Source: Linanthus parryae
Taxonomy: Eukaryota; Streptophyta; Magnoliopsida; Ericales; Polemoniaceae
Assembly: GCA_023055425.1 (NCBI GenBank)
Contig: JALGPY010000035.1
Coordinates: 2,843,501-2,907,500, forward strand
Length of the DNA: 64,000 nt
Direction of reading: 5' to 3'
Of this stretch, positions 46,878 to 58,098 are shown in pieces. Both the position numbers and the translations under genes were made by a program. Positions within the stretch are counted from its first letter, which is position 1. Each line of letters begins with the position of its first letter. The notes under the pieces are model-generated. The model worked only from the letters and a program-made list of their open reading frames with translations. It was not told where the DNA came from and made no database searches.

Positions 46878-49800
46878 ATGGCCAAGACAAGAGTAACCAG
46901 ACCCGTCAAGGAAGACGAAGAGATGCCGGAGCTTCCGCAAGCTCTGTGGCGTAAAGCCCCCTTTCTGGGTGGGAAGGATTTTTATCATGCGAGGGTGAAG
47001 GCGAAGAGAATGCCTGATCCTGTTCCTGCTGAGCAATTGCTGACGTTGACTCACCCAGTTAACTCGGCCCTGCTCGAGTGGGTTGGTTCCGAGGATGTAG
47101 TCCGATTGGGGATCGAGAACGGGCACTTCCCGTATACTGCGATTTCTACTCAAGCGTTCGTCCAGAAATTGGACTACATGGATGAGTGGATTGACCACGT
47201 ATTGGATCATCATGCCGAGACTCTTGATAAAGCCGGCATTTTCTTTGCTATCCGTGCTATGAAGGGTGCTGCCGTGAAGTTGGATCAGTCCATGCTTCTA
47301 GACCTTCTGTCCCGTTATTCGCCCGCGACTCACACGTTTCATTTTGCTGAGTTCGAGGCTGCCCCCACGCTCGAGGACGTTCAAATGCTGTATGAGCTTT
47401 CCCCCATGGGCGAGGTGGACCCCTTGAGCCACTTGAGGACATCTGCTGAAATGGCCTTGTACGCGCAGATGGAGGAGTGCCTAGCAGAGGTAAAGAAAAT
47501 CTCTACTCGGTGGACCACTACGAAGCCTCTTCCGAACTGGCAGCTAGTGGATACGTCTGCGAAGAATACCTGGAACAAGTGGTTGCAGTACTTCTTCCGA
47601 GACTATGCGAACAGCAGCATCACTAAGAAGCTTTTGAGCGAGAACCCGGAGGCCGAGAATTATGTAGAGGGCAAGGGCTATCATTTAACCCTTTGCGCCT
47701 TCCTCTGTGCTTGGCTGTCGAGGTATCTGATTGATGGTCATCCCCATGACGGGGTCTTCTACCATGTGCTGCCACTTGCTGTGAGGCTCGCTCTTGGCCA
47801 GAGAGTCGCACTCGGACCCTTGGTCCTGGGGACGCTATATTACAGGCTTGATCAGCTGGTTCTGGCGATGAGGGAATCGCGTGGCCGCCTCGATGTCCTG
47901 ACCTTTGTCAATATCAGCTTTTTGACAATGTGGGTTTTCGAGCGCTGGCCGTCTTATGCTCCAACTCCCCTCCCACTTGAGAAGTGGTGTCCCCCAGGCG
48001 AGACGGAAGCGCGCAACAGCGGAAGGGCTGCGAGATGGTTTGGACCAAGCAACACCAAGTGCACTTGGAGTTTGATATGCGACAAACGAAAGGAGTTTAC
48101 TGCCAGGCCCTATGCCACACGTGTTGAGAATGTGCGGTGGTTTCCAAAGCTATACCCTTCCAGAGGTATGGTCTTGTCAGAAGACCTTCTCTTTGAAAAG
48201 GGGCCGCATTTCCACGAACGCTATCGTGACTTCTTCTGTTGGTGTCTGCGAGGTTCTCTTCCTGCCCTCGCAGAGCATATTCGTGAGCTCGCGCCACGGT
48301 ATGAAAGACTTACAGTGGATGTTGACCCTACTCGGGTCTCTCCTCAGTTTGGTTTTGATGCGGTGGCCCCATCGATCTGGCCCCAGTCTATTATCAGAGG
48401 GTGCTACAAGCGTTTGCTGACAAAGGAGTGCAAGACGGTCCTCATGAGCAATCTTCCCTTTGAGCAGCCTGCGGGAACTCGCAAGGGTGGTTGTTCCCAG
48501 AACTGGATCGCATACTGGGTTGCCCAGCAAACAAGGATTGAGACGGAGGCGGCGGCGCAGCCAGGAAAGGCCCCCTTGATCAAGAGAAACTCTTTTCCGT
48601 TTCGCCCCAATTGCAGTTTGAGCGAGTCTGAGTATGGTTGCTACTCGCTGTGGGACCGCGAGAATCATTTGTGCCCCGATTTCATTCTGAAGGAGCAAGT
48701 CGACGCAATCAAGAAGGGTGACGCGCAGGTCATCAAATATAGCAAGGCGTTTGCTGAGGTAAGCAATTTCCTTATGTGCTTTGAGCCTTTTGATTTCCTC
48801 GCGCTGATGCTTTTCGTTCTGTACTGTTCAGTGTCATGTGCGGAGGTTCGCAGCTGGTGATCGCTCCAAATCGCTGGTGGACACCATTGTTGCCACCAGA
48901 AGGAGGGGGGAGTCGTACCGGCTAGCATGGAGGATGGATGCCGAGGTCGAAACAAAAGTTCGCGGAGTCATGAACACTTTTGCTGACTCGCTGATAGACA
49001 ACCCTCCGGCTCCGTCTCCTCCTAGAGATGACCCGTCCCCTCCAGCGACTGCGGCGCCGAGAGTGAAGAGACCTAGGCAAAAGGGGATTACGATTTCTTC
49101 CCCTAGGAGTGCTCCAGCTTCTCCCCCAGTGAGGTCCCTTTCCATCAAGGACAAAGGCAAGGGTCGTATGCCCAGCAAAGTGCGAAAAGATCTCGCAGTT
49201 GAGACTTTCGTTCCATTCAACCAAGAGGAGGAAGAGAGACAGGAGCCCCAGGCAAGTGATGAAGAAGAAGCAACAGTTGTGATGTGCGAGGAAGAATCAG
49301 GAGGTACTTCCGTCGCATCTCCTTGCCTTTTATCTAGACTTCTTTGTAGTTCTTTTCTTTGAACCAAATATGTATTTGCAGATGATGATGATGAAGCCGT
49401 CGGTGGCCTCGTGGCCAAGAGGCAAAAGAAAGATGCCCATTCTGGCATTTCAGATGATCCTATAAGCGAGGATGTTCTTGCTGAATCCCGGAAGACAGCC
49501 GCGGAGGCTGCTGAAAGAAGAAGGCAGCGAGAGGAAGAGGAGCTCGAGCTTGTGAAACAGCGGAGCCTCGAGGAGCTGCATGTTGACGACTTAGTGCGTC
49601 CAGTTGGCGAGGAAGACGAGCTTCCCGAAGAAGTGGCTCCTCATGTGGAGGAGGAAGATGAGGTTCCTGGAGAGGACGCAGCAGAGCTAGAGCAAGTCCA
49701 AGCGGACTTCGCAGAGATCGCAGGTGGCGATAAAGGTGAGATCTTCAATCTCGCGGTTACTTATAGAGATGTAATTGTGGGTGCGTTAAAGCACGGTGTG

Positions 49801-51157
49801 TCAAAGCCTGACATTCGCCGTTGGTTGGTAAGCAAATGTGGAGAACCCTCAGGTAATTATTTTGAGTGATATGCGCATACTAGGCTGTAGCCACTTGAGG
49901 CAAAATCATGACTGGTTTACTCGCGTCCCAGGTCATGCTTCTCTTAAAGATTTGCTTAGTGAGGATACACTGATAGGGCACGGTTCCACGTCCCTAGTGT
50001 ATGATGAGGATACCTCAATCCCACCTTCGCGTGGAGGTGCTTATTCTTAGCTTTAGTAAAGATAGTGAAATAACTTATAACACAAGTTACCTCATATTAT
50101 CGCATTTGGTATCGCAGGTCATGCTGAGGAACCTGAGCTGGAGCAGAGAAGTCAGCTTTCTGCATCCCATGTTCCAATCTCGAGCTCCCATACTGAGAAG
50201 CCCGTCGCAGCTGCTGGACACGTAAGTGAGCATCTCGAGGATGTCATCGAACTCTCCGATGATGTCGAAGCTGATGCTGTGCCGATGGACAAAGGTGTCC
50301 GTACTGGTGGTGAGGAAGAAAGGACAAGTGATGCTAACATTTTCGCATCTGGGAGTGTCCGCCCAGCGACTTCGGCTGTCCCTTCGCCTCCGGCGATGAC
50401 TGAACCAGAAGCACCCATTCCTGCGTGGAGCATTTGGGGCTCGCAGGTTGGGAATGTAGTCGCAGCTGGTGCGGCCTACACTCTTCCTCCTGACTATGAG
50501 AGGTTGGAGCTTGCAGCTGATAGGAGAGCCATGGAGCGAGGGCAGTCTTCGAACAACCCGGTGGCCCGCATCCCTTCTCTTCATGAAATTCTGGAAGGCA
50601 CTGGTAAGTAAAGATTTACCGTTCGCACGTCGCATTATTTGCTTGCGAGTTCTGGCATTATAACCATTTTTGATGTCTCAGGTTTGAAGCAAACCGATGT
50701 AGACTGGGTGGTTCGAATGCGTCTCAGATACCCCCGATCGTTTGCGAGATCTCTGGAGATCGGACCTTTTGACAGGAGGCTATTCCTTACTGAAGCCATC
50801 TGGATACTGGAGCAGCTGTCTGCGGCTACACCTGCGACCATTTCGGCCCAGAGTGCTGAATTGCTGTGTGGCATGTGCCAAAATCTCTTGTTCAATGTCC
50901 AAGGCAGACTTGGTTTCAAATTCCTCAAGGACAGAGTTACACTGATTCGCGCAGCTGTAACTTTGAATCTCGGTCACCAGAATCTCGCAGCTGAGATGCA
51001 GAAGGTGGAGCAGCAAAAGCAAAAGGTTGATGAAGCTGTAAAGCTGTATCATGAAATGAATGCTAAGTGCGAGCAACTGAAGCAAGAAGTGAAACAAGTG
51101 GAGAAGCTGAGCGAGCAGTTCGAGCCCCAAGACTCCTTAATCAAGAATTTGTTTTGA
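46878..51157 (+). CDS. Antisense six-exon PMD gene in element 2 (plant mobile domain plus coiled coil)
   Basis: Exons: 46,878-48,758, 48,832-49,303, 49,382-49,852, 49,932-50,036, 50,118-50,603 and 50,682-51,157. They total 3,891 nt, 1,296 residues plus stop. Introns are 73, 78, 79, 81 and 78 nt, all GT-AG, and phases 0,1,1,1,1 keep the frame open. Exon lengths equal those of element 1 except for one extra Glu codon in exon 2. The start ATG at 46,878 follows an acceptor-like CGCAG; the frame upstream has no ATG. Exon 1 (627 codons) contains the PMD signature; exons 2-5 encode acidic, disordered sequence; exon 6 ends in about 75 residues of heptad-rich coiled coil. Only around seven exon 1 residues differ between copies. 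Whether it is a captured host gene with retained function is not proven. Confidence 0.82.
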
Positions 51158-52514
51158 CTTTTCGAATTTTGAAAAGAAAACAGGAAAATGGCTAAGACAT
51201 TAATGTAATGTTTTGAAACATTAATGTGATATTGCTAGGGTTTCTCCCCCTTTTTTTTTTAACAACAAACACTGAGTTTGCCCATTTTGCCCTTTTCGGG
51301 ATTTGATTGGACATTTCCGTGCATATCCAATTATGACATCAGCAATTGATTTTCTGCTTGATTTTCGCGCTAATTCCTCGGCAGATAAGCACGCTTCCGT
51401 TGGGAAGTCCATCCGAATCATGACTATCCGTCATTTATTAGGATACGCAACTGAATCGTCGTAGCCTTTAGTAGGGTAATTGATTGTTACCGCTTTTCAA
51501 GGCGTAAGTGATTGAACTTACCCTCTTTTTTGAATTTTGCTGACTCATCTTAGGCAACCGAAGAGTCTCCACAGGGCCTATATAAACCCTGTCTTTGCCA
51601 TTTGGGTTCTTCATCCCAAACACGTGCTTTGCCGTGAGTCCTTATGACTGCTGGCTTCAACGCTTGTTTTTCGTTGATTCATGGCAACTTCAAGTTTTGA
51701 ATCCTGAGTTTGCGCTTTGTGCCATAGAAATAGTTTCCAAGATCCACTTTATGAGGCTTATTGCTGTTTATAACCGTCATAAAGAGGATGCAGATAATAC
51801 CTCATGTGTGTTCGAAGAAATTTCTTCGTGTATTATGTGTGCAGGTCATGTTTCCGGCCGCCTCGTGGCGAGGTGCAGCGCCGAAGTGACCGTGCTACCG
51901 TCTCGTAATGAACGGCGTGATTCTTCTTCAGCATCTCCGAAGAAGAATCCGTCACTTTCATGTTTGTGAGCCCGGGGCGACGAACCGTCGCGTTCATCCC
52001 CGTCTACAAGGAGCCCTTGCCCTTTGGAGCTTCTGCTTGCCTGTAGATTGCCGGAACCGGTGGTTCCTTGGGCAAATGTTATGGGGAGCCTATCTGACAA
52101 CGGTCTTGTCGGATAGCGGAATGTCGAGCGTACGGCTTCATGTGGCTCTTTTTAGAGCAAGATCCCCTTGCTACAGATGTTCACCCACAGATCTGGGCAT
52201 CGTGTAGCCGGCGTTTGAAGCCAGGGCGGTTCATTCTTTGCAGTCCGGGTTTCCGTACCGTTTCTCTGCTGGTTTATCAGCCATTTTTCGAATGTATTGT
52301 GAGCCATGTTGGCTGTGTAGTTAGATGCGAGCTTTTCGCTTGTAAGCTGCTATTTAGATAGATAAATTGTAAGTCATTTGACTCATAATGATATATAGCT
52401 TTTGTACTATTTGCTCACTTTGCAACAAAATACAATTTCGCATGCGTTTCGGCTTGTTTTCATAATGCCATGTAATGATTTTCACATATGCGACGTCAAT
52501 GCGCAAATGTTTCG
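51158..52514 (+). other. Region downstream of the PMD gene, element 2
   Basis: It holds an AT-rich segment with ATTAATG repeats (51,200-51,230), a T-run, and a strong TATA box at 51,579-51,586. Frames at 51,595-51,969 and 51,908-52,361 are not initiated by a well-placed ATG. An acceptor-like TATTATGTGTGCAGGTCATG at about 51,829-51,848 resembles the acceptors of PMD exons 4 and 5. No coding gene is supported. Confidence 0.4.
51579..51586 (+). promoter_or_regulatory. Second antisense TATA box, element 2
   Basis: TATATAAA within GGGCCTATATAAACCC. It points away from the PMD gene into the hairpin array and then antisense through pol. It is conserved in element 1. Confidence 0.45.
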
Positions 52515-54150
52515 CTAGATCATTCGAGATCAAAATTTCGCAGCTGTGCCATCTTGACGAATGGGCTTGCAGGTGGTCGTTGTAAATCGTATGAGATCAC
52601 GTTCACAACCTTGCTATCATAACAGATAGTTTTTTTTTTTAATAGATCAATTGAGATCATTGAGCGGTGCGAATTGCTATCATAGAAGATAGGCTTTATT
52701 AGAGGATTGCTTGAGATAGTTTCTCGCATGCATTGCTATCGCAGCAGATAGACCTTTAGAAGGTCTAGCAAGATGGTTCTGCAGTTACGTTACCATCGTA
52801 ACATACGGACTTGGGTAATCAACTAAAATCACTTTGCGTATAAATTGCTACCGTAACAGATAGGCTTGAGAAGATCATATAAGATCGCATTTGTGTAAAC
52901 CGCTATCGTGAGAGATAGGATTTTGATGATCGATTGAGATTGGTTTAAAAAGATCATACAAGATCGCACTTGAGTAAACCGCTATCGTGAGAGATAGGAT
53001 TTTGATAATCGATTGAGATCGTTTTTGTATTTTTGCTGCTATCGTAGGAGATAGGCTTTGGATGATCACTTAAGATCGCATTTGCATCGGCTGCCCTCAT
53101 AAGGGATGGGCTTTAGATGATCAATTAAGATCGCGTTTATGTTGACTGCTATCGTGAGAGATAGGATTTTGGATGATCACTTAAGATCGCATTTGCATCG
53201 GCTGCCATCATAAGGGATGGGCTTTAGATGATCAATTAAGATCGCGGTTATGTTGACTGCTATCGTGAGAGATAGGCTTTGGATGATCATTTAAGATCGC
53301 ATTTGCATTGGTTGCCATCGTAAGAGATGGGCTTTTGATGATCAATTAAGATCACGTTTGCTATCGTACAAGATAGGCTTTGGATGATCATTTAAGATCG
53401 CATTTGCATTGGCTGCCATCGTAAGAGATGGGCTTTTAGATGATCGATTGAGATCGCGTTTGCTATCGTATGAGATAGGCTTTGGTGATCAACTAAGATC
53501 GCGTTTGTGTTTGCTGCTATCGTAAGAGATAGGCTTTGATGATCAGTTAAGATCGCGTTTGCGTTTGGCTGCTATCGTAAAAGATAGGCTTTAGATGATC
53601 GATTGAGATCGCGTTTGCTATCATATGAGATAGGCTTTGATGATCAATTAAGATCGCGTTTGCGTTTGCTGCTATCGCAAGAGATAGGCTTTGATGATCA
53701 GTTAAGATCGCGTTTGCGTTTGGCTGCTATCGTAAAAGATAGGCTTTAGATGATCGATTGAGATCGCGTTTGCTATCATATGAGATAGGCTTTGATGATC
53801 AATTAAGATCGCGTTTGCGTTTGCTGCTATCGCAAGAGATAGGCTTTGATGATCAGTTAAGATCGCGTTTGCGTTTGGCTGCTATCGTAAAAGATAGGCT
53901 TTAGATGATCGATTGAGATCGCGTTTGCTATCATATGAGATAGGCTTTGATGATCAATTAAGATCGCGTTTGCGTTTGCTGCTATCGCAAGAGATAGGCT
54001 TTGATGATCAGTTAAGATCGCGTTTGCGTTTGGCTGCTATCGTAAAAGATAGGCTTTAGATGATCGATTGAGATCGCGTTTGCTATCATATGAGATAGGC
54101 TTTGATGATCATTTAAGATCGCATTTATATTTGCTGCTATTGCAGCAAAT
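52515..54150 (-). repeat. Hairpin-rich tandem array of element 2
   Basis: The unit is the same as in element 1, here seen as GATGATCAATTAAGATCGCG…GCTATCGTAAGAGATAGGC. The pol-proximal part (53,541-54,160) is a higher-order repeat of three monomers with a 155-bp period. Four near-identical copies start at 53,541, 53,696, 53,851 and 54,006. Element 1 has only about two copies of the corresponding block, so the array expanded after the two elements diverged. Confidence 0.9.
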
Positions 54151-54360
54151 AAATCATTGTTAATAGTAATAACAAATTAAATAGAGCGATATAAACAGCT
54201 AGAAATATGAACTTCTCATTTGGGAGAATTCTTTTATTATGACATTCTCATATGTGAGAGATAGGATTACAATCCTCTCATATGGGAGAGGAGATTGCGT
54301 TAATCATAGCCACAAGAGACATTAAGCAACGTTATCATAAAACGTATGAAATAAGAGAAG

Positions 54361-57300
54361 TCAAGGATAGTACTTCTTGATCCAGCGCATGTTGACTGAG
54401 CTTGGAGTTGAGGTTGTGCCGTGCAACCTTCGTATGCTGCAGTAGCCGCTATCGAAGACTTCTGTGACTTCGAAGGGTCCTTCCCAATTAGCTGCGAACT
54501 TTGGGTGAGTTGCTTCTCGCATGCAGTGATCAGACGCGCGCAAGACCAGGTCGCCAACTGCGAAATCCCGTCGCTGGACTGTCTTGTTATAAGCGCGAGC
54601 GATTCTCTCTTGGTACCGCTTGTTAGTCCTTTTGGCTTGTTCTCGCTTTTCTTCCAGCAAGACTAAATCGTGATCGCGTTGATTTTCATAGAGTGCATGG
54701 AAGGCCAGCCTTGCCGAATTGACTCTGACCTCCGCAGGTACTACAGCTTCGGCCCCATAACATAGTAGAAATGGCGAGGCCCCTGTAGGTGTCCTTGGAG
54801 AAGTTCTGTAGGCCCACAGAGCTATGTTAAGGGAGTCAGCCCACTTCTTGTGGTCATCTGCGACCATCTTGCTCAGAATTCTCAGCAGCGTTTTATTAGT
54901 CGCTTCGGCTTGTCCGTTTCCCTTTGGATAATAGGGGGTGGAGCATATCTGCCTGATATTGTACTCCGCGAGTTTCGTAGCTACCTGACGATTAACAAAA
55001 GGAGTACCGTTATCTGAAAGAATAGTGTTTGGGATTCCAAACCTGCATACGATGTTTTCCTGGATGAAGTTAATCACAGCCAGCGCGTTTGCCGTCTTTA
55101 GTGGTATTGCTTCCACCCATTTGGTGAACAGCTCGGTTGCAGTGAGAATGAAGTGGTTCCCATGTGACGTTGGTCGGATGGGGCCGATGAAGTCCAGAGC
55201 CCATGTATGAAATGGCCATGGCGTCCCTAATGCATGTAGATCCACGGCAGGAGCGTGCACTAGGTTCCCTTTGAATTGGCATTCTTGGCAGCGTCGCACC
55301 TTGGTGCGGCAATCGACTTCCATCGTGGGCCAGAAGTATCCGATTGAGAGTAGTTGTCTGCATAATTTCGCACCTCCCTGGTGTTCCACCTGATGAGAAA
55401 GGTCCATGACTTCTTGTGCTTCCCTGCCGTCTAGGCATCGCAGCAAGTTACCTTCGTGACCTTTTCGCCAAAGCAGGTTTTCCTGAACCAGGTATCGAGA
55501 GGCTTTCCTCTTCAATTTGTCGGCTTCTTTTCTCGATTCTGGTACGGTGCCCTTGGTGAGGAATTCAAACAATGGCTTCCTCCAATCTGCGTCGTCATCG
55601 GTTAGAGCGACGAGTAGAGAGTCTTTGATTAATGCGCAACTTTCGCACTTCCCTTGTATCAGGGCTGCAGCTGTTGACATGCCTGGCCAATGAATGCCAT
55701 ATCTCTGAGCTTTCCTGTAGATTGACACCTCGCTTTCTCCGCAAGCGTGTTGGTGAATCTTTTCTAACAGCTGTTGTCCCTCTTGCTCGGAGACACATCG
55801 CATGAGTATTCCTCCGGGACCCTTGTAGTAAAGGGTGTTGTCGTGGATGCAGTATCCTTTCGTGAGTACCCAGCTTTCGCTACTGGTGCCTTTCGCAATA
55901 GCTTGCAAGATTGCTTTTCGCCAGTCTGCGTCATCCATGTGTTCATCGTCGCACGCATCTTCTGTTAATGCCGACGATATTCGCACTTCGATGGAAATCC
56001 TTGCGGGGCATTTGTCTATGCTGACCTTAGATCCCAGAGTTGCTAAGGCGTCTGCATGCCTGTTGTCCGCTCGGGGTTTGTGCTCGTATTTCACGTCGCA
56101 GAATTGCTGCATCAGCTTTTGCACTAGGGTACGGTATGGCAGGAGGTTGATCTCCTTTAAACCATATTCGCCCGAGGCCTGCTTAACAATCAGCTTGGAA
56201 TCTCCCATGACTGTTAAGTTGCTCACTTCCAAAGCTTTCGCCGCACGGAGCCCCGCGATCAGAGCCTCGTATTCCGCCTCGTTGTTCGTGACTGCGAAGT
56301 TGAGTTTTGCGGACATCTGTATGACTTCCCCGTCCGGCTTTGTCAAGACTATCCCAATGCCTCCGCCTTTTCTGGTTGACGAACCGTCGAAGTGGAGGGT
56401 CCAATAGGGCACGTCGATCGCGTAGATTTCAGGGCCTTCGAGCTCCTCCTCGATCACAGGTTCGTGACTGTTGTCGGGAAACTGTGCCAACAGATCTGCT
56501 ACCGCCTGCGACTTGATCGCTCTTGGTTTCACGCATGTGATATCGTATTGAGAGATGGTCATGTACCATTTCGCCAATCTCCCGCCCGGAGTAGTATGAG
56601 TTAGCAGGTATCTTATGGGGTCGCTTTTGGTGACCACCACTACTTTGTGCGATGCAAAATAGTGTCTCAACTTCTCTATTACGAAGAATAAAGCAAGGCA
56701 ATGACGTTCGATGTCCGTGTACCTTGATTCAGCAGGCTGCACAATGCGAGAGATGTAATAGATAGGCCTCTCTTGTCCTTCATAGATCTGAGCCAAGAGT
56801 GCTCCTATAGATTTCCTTGTCGATGTAAGGTATAGCAGAAGCGGCGATCCCAGTTGAGGTGCGATCATTATCGTTGGGGATGTGAGTAGCTCCTTTAGCT
56901 TTTCGAATGCGGCTTCGTGATCAGGAGCCCAGTTGTACGCGGCGTCCTTCTTGAGAAGAGTGCTGAAGCAGCATGTGATTTCGGCGATTGCTGGGATGAA
57001 TCTCCGCAGATATGACAATTTTCCCAAGAATGTTTTCAAGGTACTTTGGTCGTGAGGTGGCGTCATGCTGGTGATGGCTGACACTTTCGCAGGGTCAGGC
57101 TCGATCCCTTGGCGATGAACTACACATCCCAAAAACTTCCCCGAAGTCACGCCGAATGCGCATTTCATGGGGTTCATTTTCAGTTGAAAGCTCCTGCATC
57201 TGTTGAACACCTTTCGCAGGTCTGCAAGGTGATCTGCTTCATGCTTGGAATTGACTACCAAGTCATCCACATAGAATTCCACTTCTTTGTGCATCATGTC

Positions 57301-57966
57301 GTGGAATAGAGCCATCATGGCCCGTTGATAGGTTGCGCCTGCGTTCTTAAGACCGAATGGCATTACCGTATAGTTGAATACCCCCACGGGAGTGATGAAT
57401 GCAGTTTTCCTTGCATCTTCGGGATCCATCTTGATTTGATTGTACCCGCTGAAGCCGTCCATGAAACTGAACATGCGATGGCCTGCCGTTGAATCAATGA
57501 GCAAGTCGATATTAGGCAGTGGGAAATCGTCCTTAGGACAGAAGCGATTGAGATCTCGGAAGTCCACGCAGATGCGGAGCTGTCCGTTCTTCTTCACCAC
57601 TGGCACGATGTTGGCCAACCATGTGGGATGGTGATTTGGCTCTATGAACTTGGCGTCTAGGAGTTTGACAATCTCCTGTTTGATCTTCACGTTGAGTTCT
57701 GGCCTGAAGCTTCTGGTGCTTTGCTTGACCGGTTTAGACCCTGGGATGATGTCTAAACGGTGCATGGTGATGCTCGTGTCCAGACCCGGCATCTCGTCGT
57801 ATTCCCATGCCAACACGTCCTTGTATTCAGTTAGGAGCCGCAGCAGTCCTTGTTCCTCTTCGCTTGTGAGGTCCGCACTCAGGAAGACTGGCCTTTTCTT
57901 TTCCTCGTTCGGGCTGAGGAACACTTCCTTTAGCTCTTGCTTTTGTGGTCTTGGCCTGTCTTCCAT
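54361..57966 (-). CDS. Element 2 pol polyprotein: RT, RNase H, second RNase H, integrase
   Basis: 1,201 codons, intact and colinear with element 1 pol. FYVDD, the second RNase H catalytic set, both zinc-binding modules and the D,D-35-E integrase core are all present. The frame extends upstream without ATG to the UGA that ends gag-protease. Differences from element 1 are scattered conservative changes (for example SKYEADH to SKHEADH, LTQGTV to LTKGTV). No lesion is visible, so the protein could act in trans for other copies. Confidence 0.95.
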   Translation of the reverse strand: MEDRPRPQKQELKEVFLSPNEEKKRPVFLSADLTSEEEQGLLRLLTEYKDVLAWEYDEMPGLDTSITMHRLDIIPGSKPVKQSTRSFRPELNVKIKQEIVKLLDAKFIEPNHHPTWLANIVPVVKKNGQLRICVDFRDLNRFCPKDDFPLPNIDLLIDSTAGHRMFSFMDGFSGYNQIKMDPEDARKTAFITPVGVFNYTVMPFGLKNAGATYQRAMMALFHDMMHKEVEFYVDDLVVNSKHEADHLADLRKVFNRCRSFQLKMNPMKCAFGVTSGKFLGCVVHRQGIEPDPAKVSAITSMTPPHDQSTLKTFLGKLSYLRRFIPAIAEITCCFSTLLKKDAAYNWAPDHEAAFEKLKELLTSPTIMIAPQLGSPLLLYLTSTRKSIGALLAQIYEGQERPIYYISRIVQPAESRYTDIERHCLALFFVIEKLRHYFASHKVVVVTKSDPIRYLLTHTTPGGRLAKWYMTISQYDITCVKPRAIKSQAVADLLAQFPDNSHEPVIEEELEGPEIYAIDVPYWTLHFDGSSTRKGGGIGIVLTKPDGEVIQMSAKLNFAVTNNEAEYEALIAGLRAAKALEVSNLTVMGDSKLIVKQASGEYGLKEINLLPYRTLVQKLMQQFCDVKYEHKPRADNRHADALATLGSKVSIDKCPARISIEVRISSALTEDACDDEHMDDADWRKAILQAIAKGTSSESWVLTKGYCIHDNTLYYKGPGGILMRCVSEQEGQQLLEKIHQHACGESEVSIYRKAQRYGIHWPGMSTAAALIQGKCESCALIKDSLLVALTDDDADWRKPLFEFLTKGTVPESRKEADKLKRKASRYLVQENLLWRKGHEGNLLRCLDGREAQEVMDLSHQVEHQGGAKLCRQLLSIGYFWPTMEVDCRTKVRRCQECQFKGNLVHAPAVDLHALGTPWPFHTWALDFIGPIRPTSHGNHFILTATELFTKWVEAIPLKTANALAVINFIQENIVCRFGIPNTILSDNGTPFVNRQVATKLAEYNIRQICSTPYYPKGNGQAEATNKTLLRILSKMVADDHKKWADSLNIALWAYRTSPRTPTGASPFLLCYGAEAVVPAEVRVNSARLAFHALYENQRDHDLVLLEEKREQAKRTNKRYQERIARAYNKTVQRRDFAVGDLVLRASDHCMREATHPKFAANWEGPFEVTEVFDSGYCSIRRLHGTTSTPSSVNMRWIKKYYP

Positions 57967-58098
57967 GCATTCGGGCGCTTCTTTGAGTTTCTCCTCTGGA
58001 GTACCCTGTGTTGGCTCTTCTGTCAGCGCAACTTGCTCGATTTGGTTGATTTGCCCAGGGACATCCCCATGCCCGTGTGAGGACGTCCCCGCGCACCT

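Noticed and set aside
49826..49831. Alternative donor GTAAGC in PMD exon 3 of element 2
   Set aside because: Element 1 has GCAAGC here, and the donor at 49,853 (GTAATT) is conserved in both and keeps the frame.
49411..49869. Separate small genes for the frames downstream of PMD exon 1
   Set aside because: They lack proper ATG starts, are bounded by GT-AG junctions with compatible phases, and join into one open frame in both element copies.
51595..51969. 124-codon frame after the second TATA box in element 2, and its twin at 38,227-37,853
   Set aside because: It has no ATG at its start and the TATA position would place the cap site inside it. Conservation equals that of the whole element, so it is not evidence of coding.
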